Source of the DNA: Impatiens glandulifera
Taxonomy: Eukaryota; Streptophyta; Magnoliopsida; Ericales; Balsaminaceae
NCBI RefSeq assembly: GCF_907164915.1
Contig: NC_061862.1
Coordinates: 82,487,718-82,551,717, forward strand
Direction of reading: 5' to 3'
DNA length: 64,000 bases
Positions 1 through 13,477 of the stretch are shown one piece after another. Numbering within the stretch: the stretch's first letter is position 1; each line of letters starts with the position of its first letter. Made by a program: the position numbers and the translations under genes. The notes under the pieces are model-generated. The model saw nothing but the letters and a program-made list of their open reading frames with translations. It was not told the origin of the DNA and did not search any database.

Positions 1-392
1 GTCCTCACTGATTATGTTACCAGCACCCTACCCGATCCATTGTTCCACCACAAAACAGAAAAGTTGAACCTAGATAGTCATAGAAGCAATTACAGTGTGT
101 AAAATATATGTGCAGAAAAATAAAATCATTGTAGTTTCCTCTATACATAACCGAGCCCCACTTTATCAACTAGCTCTACCAATACATTGTTATTAAAAAA
201 ACAAATAAATCAAAAAAAGAATAACTTAAATCACTCATAGGCTGAATGATTAATTTATGGGATTCCTCCAATAAGGTGACTGGATAAATCCTCCATTTAA
301 AGGATTTGACCTTCCTAAATTACAGCTTATTTATTTCTTGACACACAACTTTATCATATTTTCTTGCTAACTAAAACTATGTACATTTTCAG
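1..392 (+). other. Intron of the MnmG gene (5' part of gene lies outside window)
   Basis: No coding sequence is visible before the splice acceptor at 391-392. The first visible exon begins in the middle of the MnmG protein, so these bases are the end of an intron, and the start codon, transit peptide and first FAD-binding segment lie upstream of the window. Confidence 0.75.
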
Positions 393-3300
393 TGCCCCAA
401 ACCTTTCAATTAGAGAAGCCATGGTGACAGATATTTTACTGGGAAAGAATGACAATGTAGAAGGCGTCTGCACATTTTTTGGAATGAACTTTTATGCTCC
501 GTCTGTTATTCTCACTACTGGTACTTTTATGAGTGGGAAAATCTGGGTTGGAAGAACTTCTTTGCCAGCGGGAAGAGCTGGTGAATCAGCTTCACATGGT
601 CTAACAGAAAATTTGCAGCGGCTCGGATTTGAAACAGACCGATTAAAAACTGGCACACCAGCTCGTGTTGATAGCCGCACTGTTGACTTTTCTGGTTTGG
701 AACCTCAGCACGGAGATGAAGAGGTTCTTTCATTGTTTTTTTTTTTAAACTGCAGTTTGTGTTAGTTTAAGTTAGAGATCTGTATCTAGAAGACTCGTTT
801 AACTCAGTGATAGAGCCTAAAAACTCATATCCACAAAGTCATGGGTTCGAATCTTCATGACCGGTTATTTAACAAAAGAAGAAGAAAGAATAGATCTGTT
901 ATCTGAAGACATCACTCAATCTTTATGTATGATATGTCTTTTGTTAAAAGAACAGGCAGGCCCATTAAAGAGTGGAGAAGTCAAGTTATATGCTGAAGTT
1001 CCTCTTCATTTAATGGTCTAAGACTTCATATATTTTTTTTTGAGTTAAGGAGAACTAGCATGACCCCACAACCATGCCCCCGTTTCAACTCAAAGCGCTT
1101 CCAGTTGGAATCGAACCCGTGACCTTTTTGGTCTCTTAAGCTAAAACTTCATATTTCATTTGCACTGAGAGTAGGGAATGACCATGGGGTCAGAACGGAC
1201 CAGTCAAAGTGTGGGTAATCATTTTATGTAGGGGAGATTAGGTTAACATGCAATTTAATAAGAGGGGTGAAGTTAACTAGCAATAGATTAGGATATCAAC
1301 AACCTTTGTGGTCGTGGACCTTTCAATGTTATTTCTAAATAGATAAGTTGATCAATTGCAGGTTAACTGGTTCAGTTTTGATCCTGACTATCATATTGAG
1401 CGAGAACAAATGTGCTGTTATCTTACAAGAACTACAGCGAGAACTCACCAGATAATCAATGAGAACTTGCATGAAACCCCTACATATGGAGGATGGGTTG
1501 AAGCTAAGGGACCTAGGTATTGCCCCTCCATTGAAGACAAGGTATATTTTTGTTTGCTTCAAATTTTATGCAATTTTATTTTAGTATATATGTATCCATA
1601 CATATTCCAAAAATGTGTTCAAATTGATGCGTCAACTAATCTTATCTAAAGATTACTGTGAAGAGTTCAGAAATACAAAAAGCTCATAATAGAAACCTGC
1701 TTTTTTGTTTCTTTTACATGATATACTGTTCTCATTTTTCACTGAAGGGTGCAGATGCACTTAAGATTTTGGCATGGCAAAAAGCATGTGAGTAAACAGG
1801 CACATGTGCATGATATGATGTATATAGATGTTGATATTCAATTATTGGCTTCCAATGGAAAAAAGAAAATAAGTAGCTTGTGGTTGAGAAAATATCAGTT
1901 ATTTTCTGTAGTGGAGGCATAATTGTAGCATCTGTGTTTGCCAATATTTTCTGTGTTTGTCAGATGACTGATTGATGGATAGTAACACTAGTTTCTCATT
2001 ATTTTCTTTAAATGTTTTCTGAACCTAAAGTAGTTTATGTGTCTTGTTGTATTAATTACAGATTGTGCGATTTAAGGATAAAGAATCTCATCAAATATTT
2101 CTTGAACCAGAAGGAAGAACTGTACCTGAACTATATGTACAGGTGAGGAAGAACTTCCACTTTCTTTATTGATTCATTCATGCGTTCCTTTTTCTTCTGT
2201 TTTTTAGCTAAATTTATTTGTTCTAGAGATAAAAAGTGATATTTTGTTTTCATAGATTCTAGTAGAAATAATTAAGTATACTCAACTGAAGTAATTCTTT
2301 GTTGTCCGCGTCTAATTGGAAATAGCAAAGAAGTATGGCCACAAATGACAAAGACTTGTTTATGTGCAGGTTTACTGGATCATCTGACATAGAGTTCAGT
2401 AATCTTTGATTGCCTCTATATTCATTTGTATGTATTATCCACCATAAAATTGCTGGATGAAACTATCAATCTGGAAATCTCTTATATGACCAGTTTAGTT
2501 ACAGTTTCAATGGTCTATGTCTCTATGATTACCACTTTCTGAGGTACTCAGCTGTTAGTACCTGTTATTTCCATTTTGTACATGATTTTATTCCAAATAT
2601 GATTTGAAACCTTGTTGATGAACACCCTATCTGCTGACTGAATGCATAGAATCAAGTACTCATTATTCTATCCTTCTTGACATACCTTGGTTTCCTATTA
2701 TTCTAAAGGACCCCTTATTACAATTCTTGCAGGGTTTTTCAACTGGTCTACCTGAGAGACTGCAATTACCATTATTGAGAACTTTACCTGGACTGGAAAA
2801 TTGTGCAATGCTGAGGCCTGCTTATGCTGTTGAGTATGATTATTTGCCAGCTCATCAGTGCTCTAGGTCCCTCATGACCAAGACAATTGAAGGTCTATTC
2901 TTCTCTGGTCAAATTAATGGAACAACAGGTTATGAGGAAGCTGCTGCTCAGGTCTGAGGATCTTACAAAGCTCAAATGTTTGGTTTTGTCAATTTGTCTT
3001 CCTGTACTGAAGAAAACATGGAATGATTGATTTTGGTTATCCTTCAATAATCAGTGGTGGATCTGTTTTTAGATTTTTCTTTCTGTCCTTCAGGGAATTT
3101 TATCTGGAATTAATGCGGCAAGACATTCAGATGGAAAAGCCTTAATTGTCCTTGAGAGGGAAAGCAGCTATATAGGAACTCTAATAGATGATCTTGTCAC
3201 AAAAGATCTGAGAGAACCATACCGCATGTTAACCAGGTAATCAGTAAATGTCATTAGAATGTCACATCTTATGGCTTCAATGAATCAATAGTATCATTTA

Positions 3301-6300
3301 ACATATATCATATCCGATTCCACCCTACATGACTCATCCTAGGTCAAATAAAATCATCCAGGTCAAAATCCCTTATTACCGCCTTCTCCAGCTGTAAGGG
3401 GTTTGAGGTTATTGGAGAAGACGACAGTAAGAGACTTTCACCTGGGATTGGGAGGATTTTATTTGACCTGGGTCTGGTCAGTCAGGTTAGGTTAGGTTAT
3501 GATAGGTTTGGTTGACAGTTATAGGATGCCTATGTAGCTGTCACATGGATAATTAAAATTGAAATTTGTTTAAGGTGTAAATAATTAATGGTTTGACCAG
3601 TTCAGGGTCCAAAATAGATATTATGCCTAAATAAAGCGAAAATAATTAATTGTTTGATAAGTCAGGGTCTAAAATAGGTATTCTGCATAAGTAAAGCAAT
3701 TTGCTGCAACCTAATATATATAAGAGCATTGTCTACTCATGTCTGGAAATAGGCAATGGTTGACGAAATGTAAACTCTTCTATCTCTGGTTACTTGGGCT
3801 TTAGATATATGACAAAAAATATGAGTTAAAGTCCAAGCATAAATAATAAACATTTCAAGTGCTCCCCACCTCAAGTTGGACCATATAAATTCATTATGTC
3901 CAACTTGTTACACATACAAAGAAAAGATCAGGCAAATATATGGCAAAATATTAAATATTCACACATAAAAAGTGTCTGAAGTCTTCTTATCCACAACATC
4001 TTCCCACATGAAATCTATTTCAATATGACAAAAAAAACATACGCTTGTTTGACGATATAATTGGATTCTCAGCTATTTGAATAACTACTTAATTGTAAAC
4101 ACATGAGATTTTTGAGAGATTGATGTCTGAAAATCTTCAGTTTGCATTGAATGCTCAATTAGAGACTACGCATATACATTTATGAAGGGAATAAAGAAAA
4201 GACGGACGGTTACCACTACTTACACACGCACCCATTAACTCTATCACTCTCATATTATATTTGGTAATTCTACAATCCCTTTAAGTTGGATGATACAAAT
4301 TGTACATTGCTAACTTGTTACACATATCATCGAATGGTATCTTTGGTGAGAATATCAGAAACCTGAGGTCTTGATGCAATATGAGAGAGTTCCATTATTC
4401 CATTGTCAATTTTCTCATATACGAAGTGTCAGTAAATCTTGATGATTCTTATCACGAGGGATTGGACTCTTGGAAATTTTGATGACAGTTGTGTTGTGAC
4501 AATAAATATTGATAACCTTGTTATCGATGATTCCAAGTTTCTTCTATACCTTTGCACAAATCGAGAGGGAGGAATCTTAGTTCGGCCTGAACACTACTTC
4601 TTGAAACCATTGGTTCATTAAAGCGACCCTGAATAAGCACTACGGTCTTGTTCGGTTTCAAGAACTTCACCATTTTCTAGCTCTCTTCTCTGCAAATGGG
4701 CACGAAAGATAAGCTACGTTGATCTTCCCAGAAGTTTCTGCTCTACTAAATAGGCAGAAGATGAACAAGATTGGATAGTTGCCTATGTTTAGAAATTTAG
4801 GAGCTTACTGCTCTGATACCATGTGAGTTTTATAGACTTTTGATAGATTGATTGACTGAAAGTCTTTAGTTTGTATTGAATGAATAATTTGAGACTACAC
4901 ATATACATTTATATAGGGGAAAAATAAAGTATGGGTGGCTACAACTAGTTACAACTATACCCGCTAACCCACTCTCATGTTGTATTAGGTAATTCTACAT
5001 AAGACATAGATAGCCTACTTTAACTTGTATATATGAGTCTCTTTAGTGAAACATATCTCAAAGGTCGCTCTGTTTACACCTATTCTAATACGTAACTATT
5101 AAAAGAGCATGATTGCTATCTAGTTGAACCACATCCCACCATTGGTTAAAAACAATAGATAGAACAACAGGTAATTAGCATGTTTGGAAGTAAGTGATTT
5201 TTAGTGAGAACTATACATCTTGATATTGATGTGTGATTGCTTTTCAGGAATACTTGCTTTCGTTGAAAACCAATTTACTATAAATGATGTTGATAGGATT
5301 AAATTAAAGATACACTATAGGAAATAAGTTTTCAGAACAATTAATGCCATATGCCTGAGTGCAGCCTTTCATAACTATGTAAGACTTGTACTTTCAGAAC
5401 AATATTTAATGGTTAAAACCTGAAAAGTAAAACCTAATCACTCCCGTTGATTGAAGCAACTAAACAGGTGTTATGACATTAATAAAATACTGTGTTTTTT
5501 TTATTTACCTAGATTTATGAAGTTATTTAATTGGTTTTATTCCTTTTAGTCGCTCAGAACATCGGTTACTGCTACGGTCTGATAATGCTGATAGCCGACT
5601 CACTCCTTTGGGCCGTGAAATTGGCTTGATAGATGACAGGCGATGGGAATTATATCAAGATAAGCAATCTCGCATTTCAGAGGAGAAAAGAAGATTAAAA
5701 ACTGTCAGGGTATCAGGTTTGCCTTTTCACTTTGATTGGATAGCTGAAATGAAAATATATTAGATTCTTTTCAGTTTGACTTCCTTTATTATCATGAAGA
5801 ATTTGCAAGTTTACTGTGCCTAGGTTTTTTTGTTTGTTGGCATGTCAATGCCATTAGATACTCAGATGTTCTTTTCGACTATTCGAATGATGTCTATAAT
5901 TTATGGATGCATGTTCAGATATCCCATTGAATTTGCAGTAGATTGATTCTCACTGGACTTTCATTAGGCTCAGTCGCTCATGAAATATACTATTTATTAT
6001 TAAAGTGGGATAAAAGGAGTTTCAGAGTCCTCAAAATGTTGAATGGATGCCTAGCTCATATTTGAGGCCTATGAGAGTCTTGAAACTAATGAAGATCTGA
6101 GGGTAAAAAATTGTAAAGGAAGATAATGAGTTGAATGTACATTTATTTAGGAGACCCTAAAATCTTCAATTATTATCCTTAGAAAATAGAACAAAGAAAA
6201 TGAAACTATTGATAGAACATATATTGATGTGGTGTAAAATTTATTTAATCTATAAATAGTTGATAAAAAAAATTGAATGAAGGGTCATGCCATTAACACC

Positions 6301-9288
6301 TCGCCAATAATGATATTTATATTATATTATTTATTTTAATTTAATTGTATGTAACCGAGTATAAAGTTTTGCGTACTTTTCATATCACAGTAAGAATTTT
6401 TGAGGATTAATGAATATCTAGTTATGATAGTGTGTATGTTATAGGTATAAAGTTTATTACTAGATAAAAGTAGTTACATACAATATAATTTTATGTTTGT
6501 ATATTAAATAAAACAATTCTTTCAAAGACAAACTAAATAAAAAAATTGTATTATTTTGTCATCCAATCTACTAATATTATCTTACTGTTGCTAGAATATT
6601 AGATATAATTTGATACTGTTAGAATAATATTTCAGAATATAATTTATTATAGTTATGTAAGTCAACACATTCTCAATAGTACAAATTCTTTTTAAGTTTT
6701 CTACTATTGTTAAATTGATTTACTGACAAACAGTTATTCACTGAATAAATCAATTTTATACATGTGTGACTTAAATTATAATTTTGTTCATAGTAAGTAT
6801 AGTTTTAAATTTTATCATATTAATAATTTCTTCTAATAAATTTGCAGTGTGGTAATACATAAAACTAGTTTCGGTGACAATGTGAAACACGTCACTCCCG
6901 AAATTGAAGTTGATAAATAGATAAAAAGGACTCCAATGTCATTAACATATTAATGTAATGCCATTAACATATTCCAAAGTAGCAAATGAGCTACTACCAT
7001 TACTGCAATTTACTATACATAGTTATATGTATGAGAGTATTATGTCAAATCAAGAATAAAATGAAAGCAAATTATTTTGAGCATACAAAATAAGCTAAAT
7101 ATCAATTTGGAATTATTAGCTTTAATTAATTTAAAAGATTAATAATATTCAACTTTTAAGAGTTAACAGGCTTATTTGTTATGAAAAGATATAATAAAAA
7201 GCAGATGTGATTTTTGTTAATAAAGTAAATTAATAGATGTTTTCTTTCAGGTCTAAATGGTCAATATACTACTAGAAATTATTGATTTAAGGTTAATGAA
7301 TCAATTTGAATATCTGGTGCAAGTTTAGGAGCAAAGTTCAATGCAGTTTTTTCTGTAGGCTATTAACATTTTCTTCCGTGTACAAGATAATATTGTTCTG
7401 CACATGAGAACTGAAACCCAAAGACTTGTATATTAAACCACAAGTTCAATGGAATATGATATGGATGAGATAATGCTCATGGATATTGAAATTTCTATCC
7501 TGTGTGCAATTTCAGTTTGTTCTGTAATCTATTAACATATTCTTCCATGTACAAGATAATATTGTGCTGCAGATGAGAACTGAAACCCAAAGACTTGTAT
7601 ATTAAACCACAAGTTCAATGGAATATGAATGAGATAATGCTCACGGATATTGAAATTTCTATCCTGTGTAATTTTAGGTGTAGATTTATCAGCTGAAGTT
7701 ACTGAATTATCTGGGCAGCCAGTGAAGGTGTCATCAACGCTAGAAAGTCTGCTCAAGAAACCACATATAACCTATAAAATTCTGGATAAGCATGGCTTCG
7801 GTCAGGGGCTTCTCTCCAGAATGGAGAAGGAATGTGTGGAGATTGATATCAAATACGAGGGCTTCATTATACGTCAGCAAAGTCAGCTACAACAGGTTAT
7901 GACTAATTTGCATTGGTTAAAATTTTCATTTCTTGAAATAACCCTGCAAATTTATCTTGAAATACGTTAATAACTTAATACTAAATTTATTCCTTACTCA
8001 ACTTTTTTTTTCTTCTTGCAGATGATTCACAAGCAGCACAGACCACTTCCAGAGGATTTGAATTACAATGAGATGATAACATTATCACTTGAAGCACGTG
8101 AAAAATTATCAAAGGTATCGACGAAGGTCTAGACTTTTTTATACTTTGCAGATAACTATTGCTCAATCTTAGTTTATATGGAATGAAGATAATAGTTCTA
8201 TCAAGTGATTGTTTTCTTCATCTTAGTTTATATGAGCACCAATACTGGAAATGGATAAAGTTGTATCCGCTTGTGCTTTCAATGTTGTCACCTTTAACTA
8301 AAAGGGATATGTAAAATCTTGCTAAAATTTCATCTAAATCAGAAAACACTTTCAGAAAATAATTTTCCTATTTACCAACCTGAAATAATTTACAGTTATT
8401 TGCAAAAAAAAGTTTCTGCCATTTTCTGATCCCATCATTATCCCTAAACCAGTGGCAGTTACCAGTTGTCTATGTTTAATTAATGGTTAAGCTTGCATGG
8501 TTGTGAAAGGGGAAAGTTTTTCTTAATATTCGTCTTTCTTGAAGGGTATTTTAGTCATAGAAACTTGTTCAGATTTTTGCCAATATAAGGGATCTGCTTT
8601 TGCTAATCAATTTATCTAAGGCTTGTCATGATTTTAAATCTCTCAATCATGAATTCACATTTTCATACTAGAATAAAATTGTTGAGAGTACCCCCAATCC
8701 ATAAATAAGAAGACTGAAATAGAAAAGTAACATGTCAAGACATCTCACATATATATATTTTAAAAGTTAATTTTATTATTAATAAAGTTTCATTTACCAT
8801 TTCTAATAATACAAACAGTGTACAAACCAAGTCTTGAATACATGACCGGAATGTTCATTGTAAACACAACCATCTAGCCACATTTCCTAAGTATTGTTGT
8901 ATCTTCCTTTCTCCCTGTGGTACTCAAAATTCTAGGGATTTGTATAAAATAGTATTGGTAACAATTAATAATGTTTGTGGTTCAGTGAGGTCTTGTGTTC
9001 ATATCTTGCTAAAAACTTACTATACTCATAATTCCTCTATTGTATTCAATGTCTTAAAGCTGGTAAACTCGTTATTTATGTATATGCATAAACCCGTGAT
9101 TTGTATGATTCTCATTTTAGGTTAGACCGCAAACCATTGGTCAAGCTAGCAGAGTTGGTGGAGTAAGCCCAGCAGATGTTACAGCTCTTCTTATCATCTT
9201 AGAAAATAACAGAAGGAAGGATCAACAACAAAAGAAGCATCAAATGGCTGTACCCATGACGGTCGATCCCAATGAAACACTTTCCTAA
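393..9288 (+). CDS. MNMG: MnmG/GidA-type tRNA uridine-34 carboxymethylaminomethyl enzyme, organellar (5' partial)
   Basis: This is the FAD protein of the MnmE-MnmG complex, which modifies the wobble uridine of mitochondrial or plastid tRNAs. Nine exons can be joined in frame with GT-AG borders: 393-723, 1362-1541, 2062-2142, 2733-2951, 3094-3236, 5550-5716, 7678-7895, 8022-8114 and 9121-9288 (stop TAA at 9286). Both GidA signatures are intact: [11 protein letters not shown] in the second visible exon, and [17 protein letters not shown] spanning the fourth and fifth. The segments [15 protein letters not shown] and LKTGTPARV, and the C-terminal [19 protein letters not shown] that is thought to bind tRNA and MnmE, are also typical. 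About 530 C-terminal residues are present out of roughly 700 in plant homologues. No stop or frameshift interrupts the exons, so the gene looks functional. Introns 5 (3237-5549) and 6 (5717-7677) are swollen by repeats. Confidence 0.93.
787..866 (+). repeat. tRNA-derived SINE-like fragment in an MnmG intron
   Basis: A box-A-like stretch around 800-816 (AACTCAGTGATAGAGC) is followed about 30 bases later by a box-B-like GGGTTCGAATC at 843-853. These are the two internal RNA polymerase III promoter boxes. No cloverleaf with paired acceptor ends is evident, so a decayed SINE or tRNA relic is more likely than a working tRNA gene. Confidence 0.5.
1033..1147 (-). repeat. tRNA-derived SINE, reverse orientation
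   Basis: On the minus strand a box-A-like TAGCTTAAGAGAC (1133-1145) precedes a box B, GGTCACGGGTTCGATTCC (1107-1124), and the copy ends at an A-rich tail that reads as a T run at 1033-1040 on the plus strand. The body resembles the segment at 32285-32375, which suggests one SINE family in the window. Confidence 0.55.
3305..3530. mobile_element. Foldback MITE-like inverted repeat in MnmG intron 5
   Basis: The left arm, starting AGGTCAAATAAAATC near 3342, is matched in reverse by the right arm ending GATTTTATTTGACCT near 3477. Pairing continues inward through the CTTCTCCA/TGGAGAAG segment, and less perfectly outward. Arms are about 55-80 bases with a very short loop. No target duplication could be fixed by eye. 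Confidence 0.5.
3720..5005 (-). mobile_element. Decayed Ty1/copia remnants in MnmG intron 5
   Basis: Two related LTR-like segments lie at 4104-4274 and 4822-4999. Each runs from TG to TCTACA, and they share most of their sequence. The second is preceded by CTCTGATACCA (4811-4821), the reverse of an initiator-methionine tRNA primer-binding site, so the element is on the minus strand. A purine-rich tract (reverse of CCCTTTAAGTTGG) follows the left LTR. A second set of 3'-end sequences at about 3860-3900 (CTCCCCACCTCAAGTTGG) points to another copia relic beside it. Nearly all coding sequence is gone. No matching target duplication was found. Confidence 0.6.
7339..7677 (+). repeat. Tandem duplication of the 3' end of MnmG intron 6
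   Basis: A ~166-bp unit is present twice (7339-7504 and 7505-7670) immediately before the exon at 7678. Each copy carries the same run with CAAGATAATATTGT and CCCAAAGACTTGTATATTA. Acceptor-like trinucleotides end the repeat borders at about 7346 (CAATGCAG), 7513 (CAATTTCAG) and 7677 (AATTTTAG, the acceptor used in the gene model). Confidence 0.8.
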
Positions 9289-11230
9289 GAACACATTCAA
9301 GCCAATAGAAGTTGCAGCTGGTTTTGTTTGGGCAATCTTTGCGACAAACCTAATAACTAGAACTAATGAGCGGGAGAGAACATTTAGTGATGCAGGTAGG
9401 ACGCCATGAATGAAGAGAATTGTTGAAACCAAAGGAAATCCTAGATACTAAACTACTACTGCCTTGTGCAATGTGGTTTATCTTTCTTAATGTAAGAACA
9501 TAAAGTTTGTATATCATATTTATATTATATATTAACTAGAACTACCCTTGATTTCACTTTGATATTTACAAAATCAAAACAGAGCTAGTTTGTTTTCACT
9601 TTTATTAAACTTTAGTGTTGCTATTAGTACTTTTTTAGTTTAGACGGTTTCCAAATACACAAAGTGTGGACTATGAATGAAATGTGCAAATGTTAATAAC
9701 AGGGCTAGCTACAGATCTAAGATTTGTAAAAGCTACTATTTCATTATTAACATATCCACTAAAATAATAAAGAAAATAAATAAGTCAAATTATTTTTTAT
9801 TAATTTTAACATTAAAATATTATATATATCTTTATATTATTTTTAAAAAATATGAAAGTTGCAAGAACCCTTGTGATGCCCACCCTGGCCCAATATCATA
9901 CCATTTCATTGAACACACAATAAGAAATATGAGGGAGATGCAACTATCCTATGTAATGTAACAAAATTGTAAGTATCAACATCATTACTATAAGTATATA
10001 TAGACATGCATGAAAATAACGCTATTATTGCACCTTAATCAACGCAATAGACCCTCCTAAATCATAGGAAATCAAGATATTAAAATCGACATATCTGATA
10101 GCCTAGGATTGCAAAATTGTTTCTTTCAATCAAAAATAGACTGTAGCAAATTTCAAATTCAAAATATCAAATATCTATACATTTATACAAACAAACAAAC
10201 GAGTATTTATGTCACAATGTCTAACAATTAATTTTAATGTAATTAAATATTTTGAAAATTACAACTAAATCTTCAACCAGGGGATTTCTTATTTTGGCTT
10301 CACCATAATGTTTGATTCTTCAAGATTTGCAGGAGTGAGTACAATACATGGATGACATATTCAAAGTTGTTCTTGAAACTTTCATCATCTCCAAAATAAA
10401 ACACAAATCGTTTTCTGATTTCAAAATTTAAAATTTGTCAAGCTAATGATAGTACCCTGTTCTAGACACGAAAATTAATAGAAGAAAATCATACACTTGC
10501 TTCATATCTCAAATACAATGTAACGATTTTTACGATAACATTTTCTTGAGTTTTTCGTTCAAAAAAGAGTTTATTCCGCTTCATAAATCTAGCATTCCAC
10601 ATTTGTCCCATTGAATTATGGGAAATAAGATCTTACCAATCTTTTAAATACATGGCAAACATTAAAAATGGATACTCTAGCTTCTAATTTGTTTTTTGTA
10701 ATTTTCCAATAAGTGTTTGCTCTGATACCAACCAATATAGCGAGTTGATTCTAGAAGAAAGATGATGAAGAAGTGATTAACATGAGGATTGGGGAAGACA
10801 ACCAATACAATAAGAAAGAAGATGAGAATCCGAGAAGACGAATATGCAGTTAACGAGAAGAACAAGATGAGACGAGGATAAACTCAAAATTTTGAAAATA
10901 ATTTTCAAAATATTCTATATCTAAAATGTGTACAAACGGGCAATAGAGTCTAAAATAACTAATTCTGTTATAGTTAAATGTTTTCAAAATTTAACTAAAA
11001 TCTTATTTATAAAATTTGGACATCTAAATATATTTTTCTTTTCTCCTTTACTATCATTACTACCAACATAAGATCAATAACAAGAAATTGTTGCCAGAAG
11101 AGTAGACGACGGAACAACTGAAAACTCAAACCAATAAATTCATGAACAACTAGAAGAAGTTTTTGAGAGACGGTGACATGAGGAGATATATGATAAAATT
11201 GAAACCCTAATACAACTAAAGTCATTAATA
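9289..11230. other. 3' flank of MnmG and AT-rich intergenic DNA
   Basis: The first few hundred bases should include the MnmG 3' UTR and polyadenylation region; I see no single clear signal. Short ORFs here have no recognisable domain and look like chance. At 10720-10730 the string CTCTGATACCA recurs, an isolated relic of a minus-strand copia primer-binding site. No host gene is visible. Confidence 0.5.
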
Positions 11231-12247
11231 ACAAATAATAAGAGAAACAATAATAAAATTTTGATTAATTATTTATTAATTTTATTTGTATTTAAATACT
11301 ATTATATTATTCAAATAAATCAAAATTTTAAAACTTAAAATATATTAATATATTGGATTGATGTGACTGATATAACATGTTTACATATTTGAATTATTAT
11401 TCAAATTATTTTTTTTGGTGAATTATCTATTAGAGAAAAATCGTCGAAGTTTCAATAATCAAAATCGTCCGATTCGTATTATTCATAATGTTATTATTAT
11501 AACGTTTTTGTAGATTTGTTCGGGAAAGTCCATAAATCTGTCGGGAGTTAATTGTTCTTTTCGAAGATTTACTGGATCGATAACTTATTTAGTACCGTTT
11601 TTTTTCATGTTATGCCTTTTGTTTTGCTTAAACGATTTTTTTTTCAATTTTAATATATATATATATATATTTTCAAAATATATATTAATATATAATCAAT
11701 TATATAATTTAATTTATAATATATATAATTAATTTATAAATTAAAGCACAATAATTGAATAAATATTAATATATATATATATATATATAATAATTTATAT
11801 TGATAAATAATTTATTAATTTTATCTGTATTTAAATACTCTTCCTATAATTTAAATATATTTAAATAATCTCTTTTTATAACTTAGCGGCAACTAGAGGT
11901 GGATATCTCGAACTCTTTGAGAGTTCATTAGTTCGAGTCCTTTAGGTGACAAGTTATGCGTCTGTTTAAGTGTTTTTGCGAGGTAATGTGCTTAATCTTT
12001 CTTGTGACCACATTTTTAAATATACTTAAATATCATCGTTTTTTAACCGGCTTTATTAATAATTAAAAACTTAAAAAATATATTAATATATAATAAATTA
12101 TATATATCATAATTTATAATATATCAAATTAATTTAATTATAAATTAAAACACAAAAATTGAATAAAATATAATTAAAAAAACTATTTAATTGATAAATT
12201 ATTTATTAATTTTATTTGTAATTAAAAATAATCTTAATATCTATATA
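11231..12247. repeat. AT-rich dispersed repeat zone
   Basis: A phrase close to ATTATTTATTAATTTTATTT recurs near 11270, 11810 and 12195, and again near 13715, each time inside very AT-rich sequence with TA runs (11656-11670, 11770-11790). A box-B-like AGTTCGAGTCC is at about 11930-11941. These look like fragments of one AT-rich element broken by later insertions. No gene is seen. Confidence 0.45.
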
Positions 12248-12249
12248 TC

Positions 12250-12281
<32 letters not shown>

Positions 12282-13477
12282 AATGCTTAATTTTTAAAGT
12301 GTTCGGATTGCCGGGTGAGAGCTGTGGTTAATTTGGATATTTATATGAGAGTAAATGGATACTTGGGTTGGATTGTGGGTTGACCCGCCCATAAACTTAA
12401 AACGGTTAAAAATAAATTTAAAAATGTTATTTGTAGGTTTCGAACTTGCAACATAACAAAATAAGTACAACCCTTTACCCAATTAGGCTAACAACACTTT
12501 ATATTTAAGATTCAACACCAAATTTGATGAACGCGAGACATTTAAACAATAAAAGTTCAAATTTCTAACTAACTAATATATATATATATATAATGATGCT
12601 TCATTTTTAAAGTCTCTGGATTGCCGGGTCGAGAGCTGTGGTTAATTTGGATATTTATGTGAGAGTAAATGGATACTTGGGTCAGATTGTGGGTTGACCC
12701 TCCCATAAACTTAAAACGGTTAAAAATAAATTTAAAAATGTTATTTGTAGGTTTCGAACTTGCAACCTAATAAAACAAGTACAACCCATTAACCAACTAG
12801 GCTAACAACACTTTATATTTAAGATTTAACACCAAATTTGATGAACGCGAGACATTTTAACTATAAAAGTACAAATTTTTAACTAACTAATCTATATATA
12901 TATATAATAATGCTTAATTTTTAAAGTGTCCGGATTGCCGGGTCGAGAGCTGTGGTTAATTTGGATATTTATGTGAGAGTAAATGGATACTTGGGTCGGA
13001 TTGTGGGTTGACCCGCCCATAAAATTAAAACGGTTAAAAATAAATTTAAAAATGTTATTTGTAGGTTTCGAACTTGCAACCTAACAAAACAAGTACAACC
13101 TTTAACCAAATGTGATTGAGATGTGGTTTGTCGAGGGATAATAGACCGGTATCATTTGAAAGTGGTTAAAGAAATATGAATCAAATATTTAATTGACCAA
13201 AGTGTGAGGTCACGAGGCTAATTATTAAAAAATATGAATCAAATATTTGATTGACAAAGTGAAAGTGTAAAGTCACGAAATGAGAGATTCATTCGGAAAA
13301 AATATGTGATGAAACATGTGAGAAAATAAGTTATTTTATCGAAGTGAATAAAATGTGAAATGAGAGCGTTATATTTTTTATTTTAATAATTTTAAACATT
13401 GAATAAATATTATTATAATTTTTTAATTTAATTTATTTTTATTCTTATCCGTGTGCATCGCACAGAAATTTTCCTAG
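12248..13477 (+). mobile_element. Helitron cluster: tandem 5' ends with one 3' terminus
   Basis: Three tandem units of about 300 bases (from ~12248, ~12576 and 12891) each start with a TA-rich run followed by TAATG(A)TGCTT.ATTTTTAAAG, then GGATTGCCGGG and the shared body. The 3' end has a hairpin TGTGC-ATC-GCACA (13452-13464), nine bases, then CTAG at 13474-13477 followed by T, the classic Helitron 3' terminus. The third unit starts TC after an A, as expected for insertion between A and T. Within each unit the minus strand carries tRNA-like boxes (TAGCCTAATTGG and CAAGTTCGAAACC). No RepHel coding sequence is present, so the copies are non-autonomous. Confidence 0.7.

Noticed and set aside
787..866. 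A functional tRNA gene
   Set aside because: Box A and box B are present but no acceptor stem or consistent anticodon arm can be built; a SINE relic fits better.
4439..4621. 60-codon ORF in MnmG intron 5 as a gene
   Set aside because: It lies between two copia LTR remnants and has no recognisable domain; treated as decayed TE sequence.
9677..9961. 94-codon ORF downstream of MnmG
   Set aside because: It is an AT-rich Lys/Ile/Tyr/Asn composition typical of chance ORFs in this DNA, with no domain.
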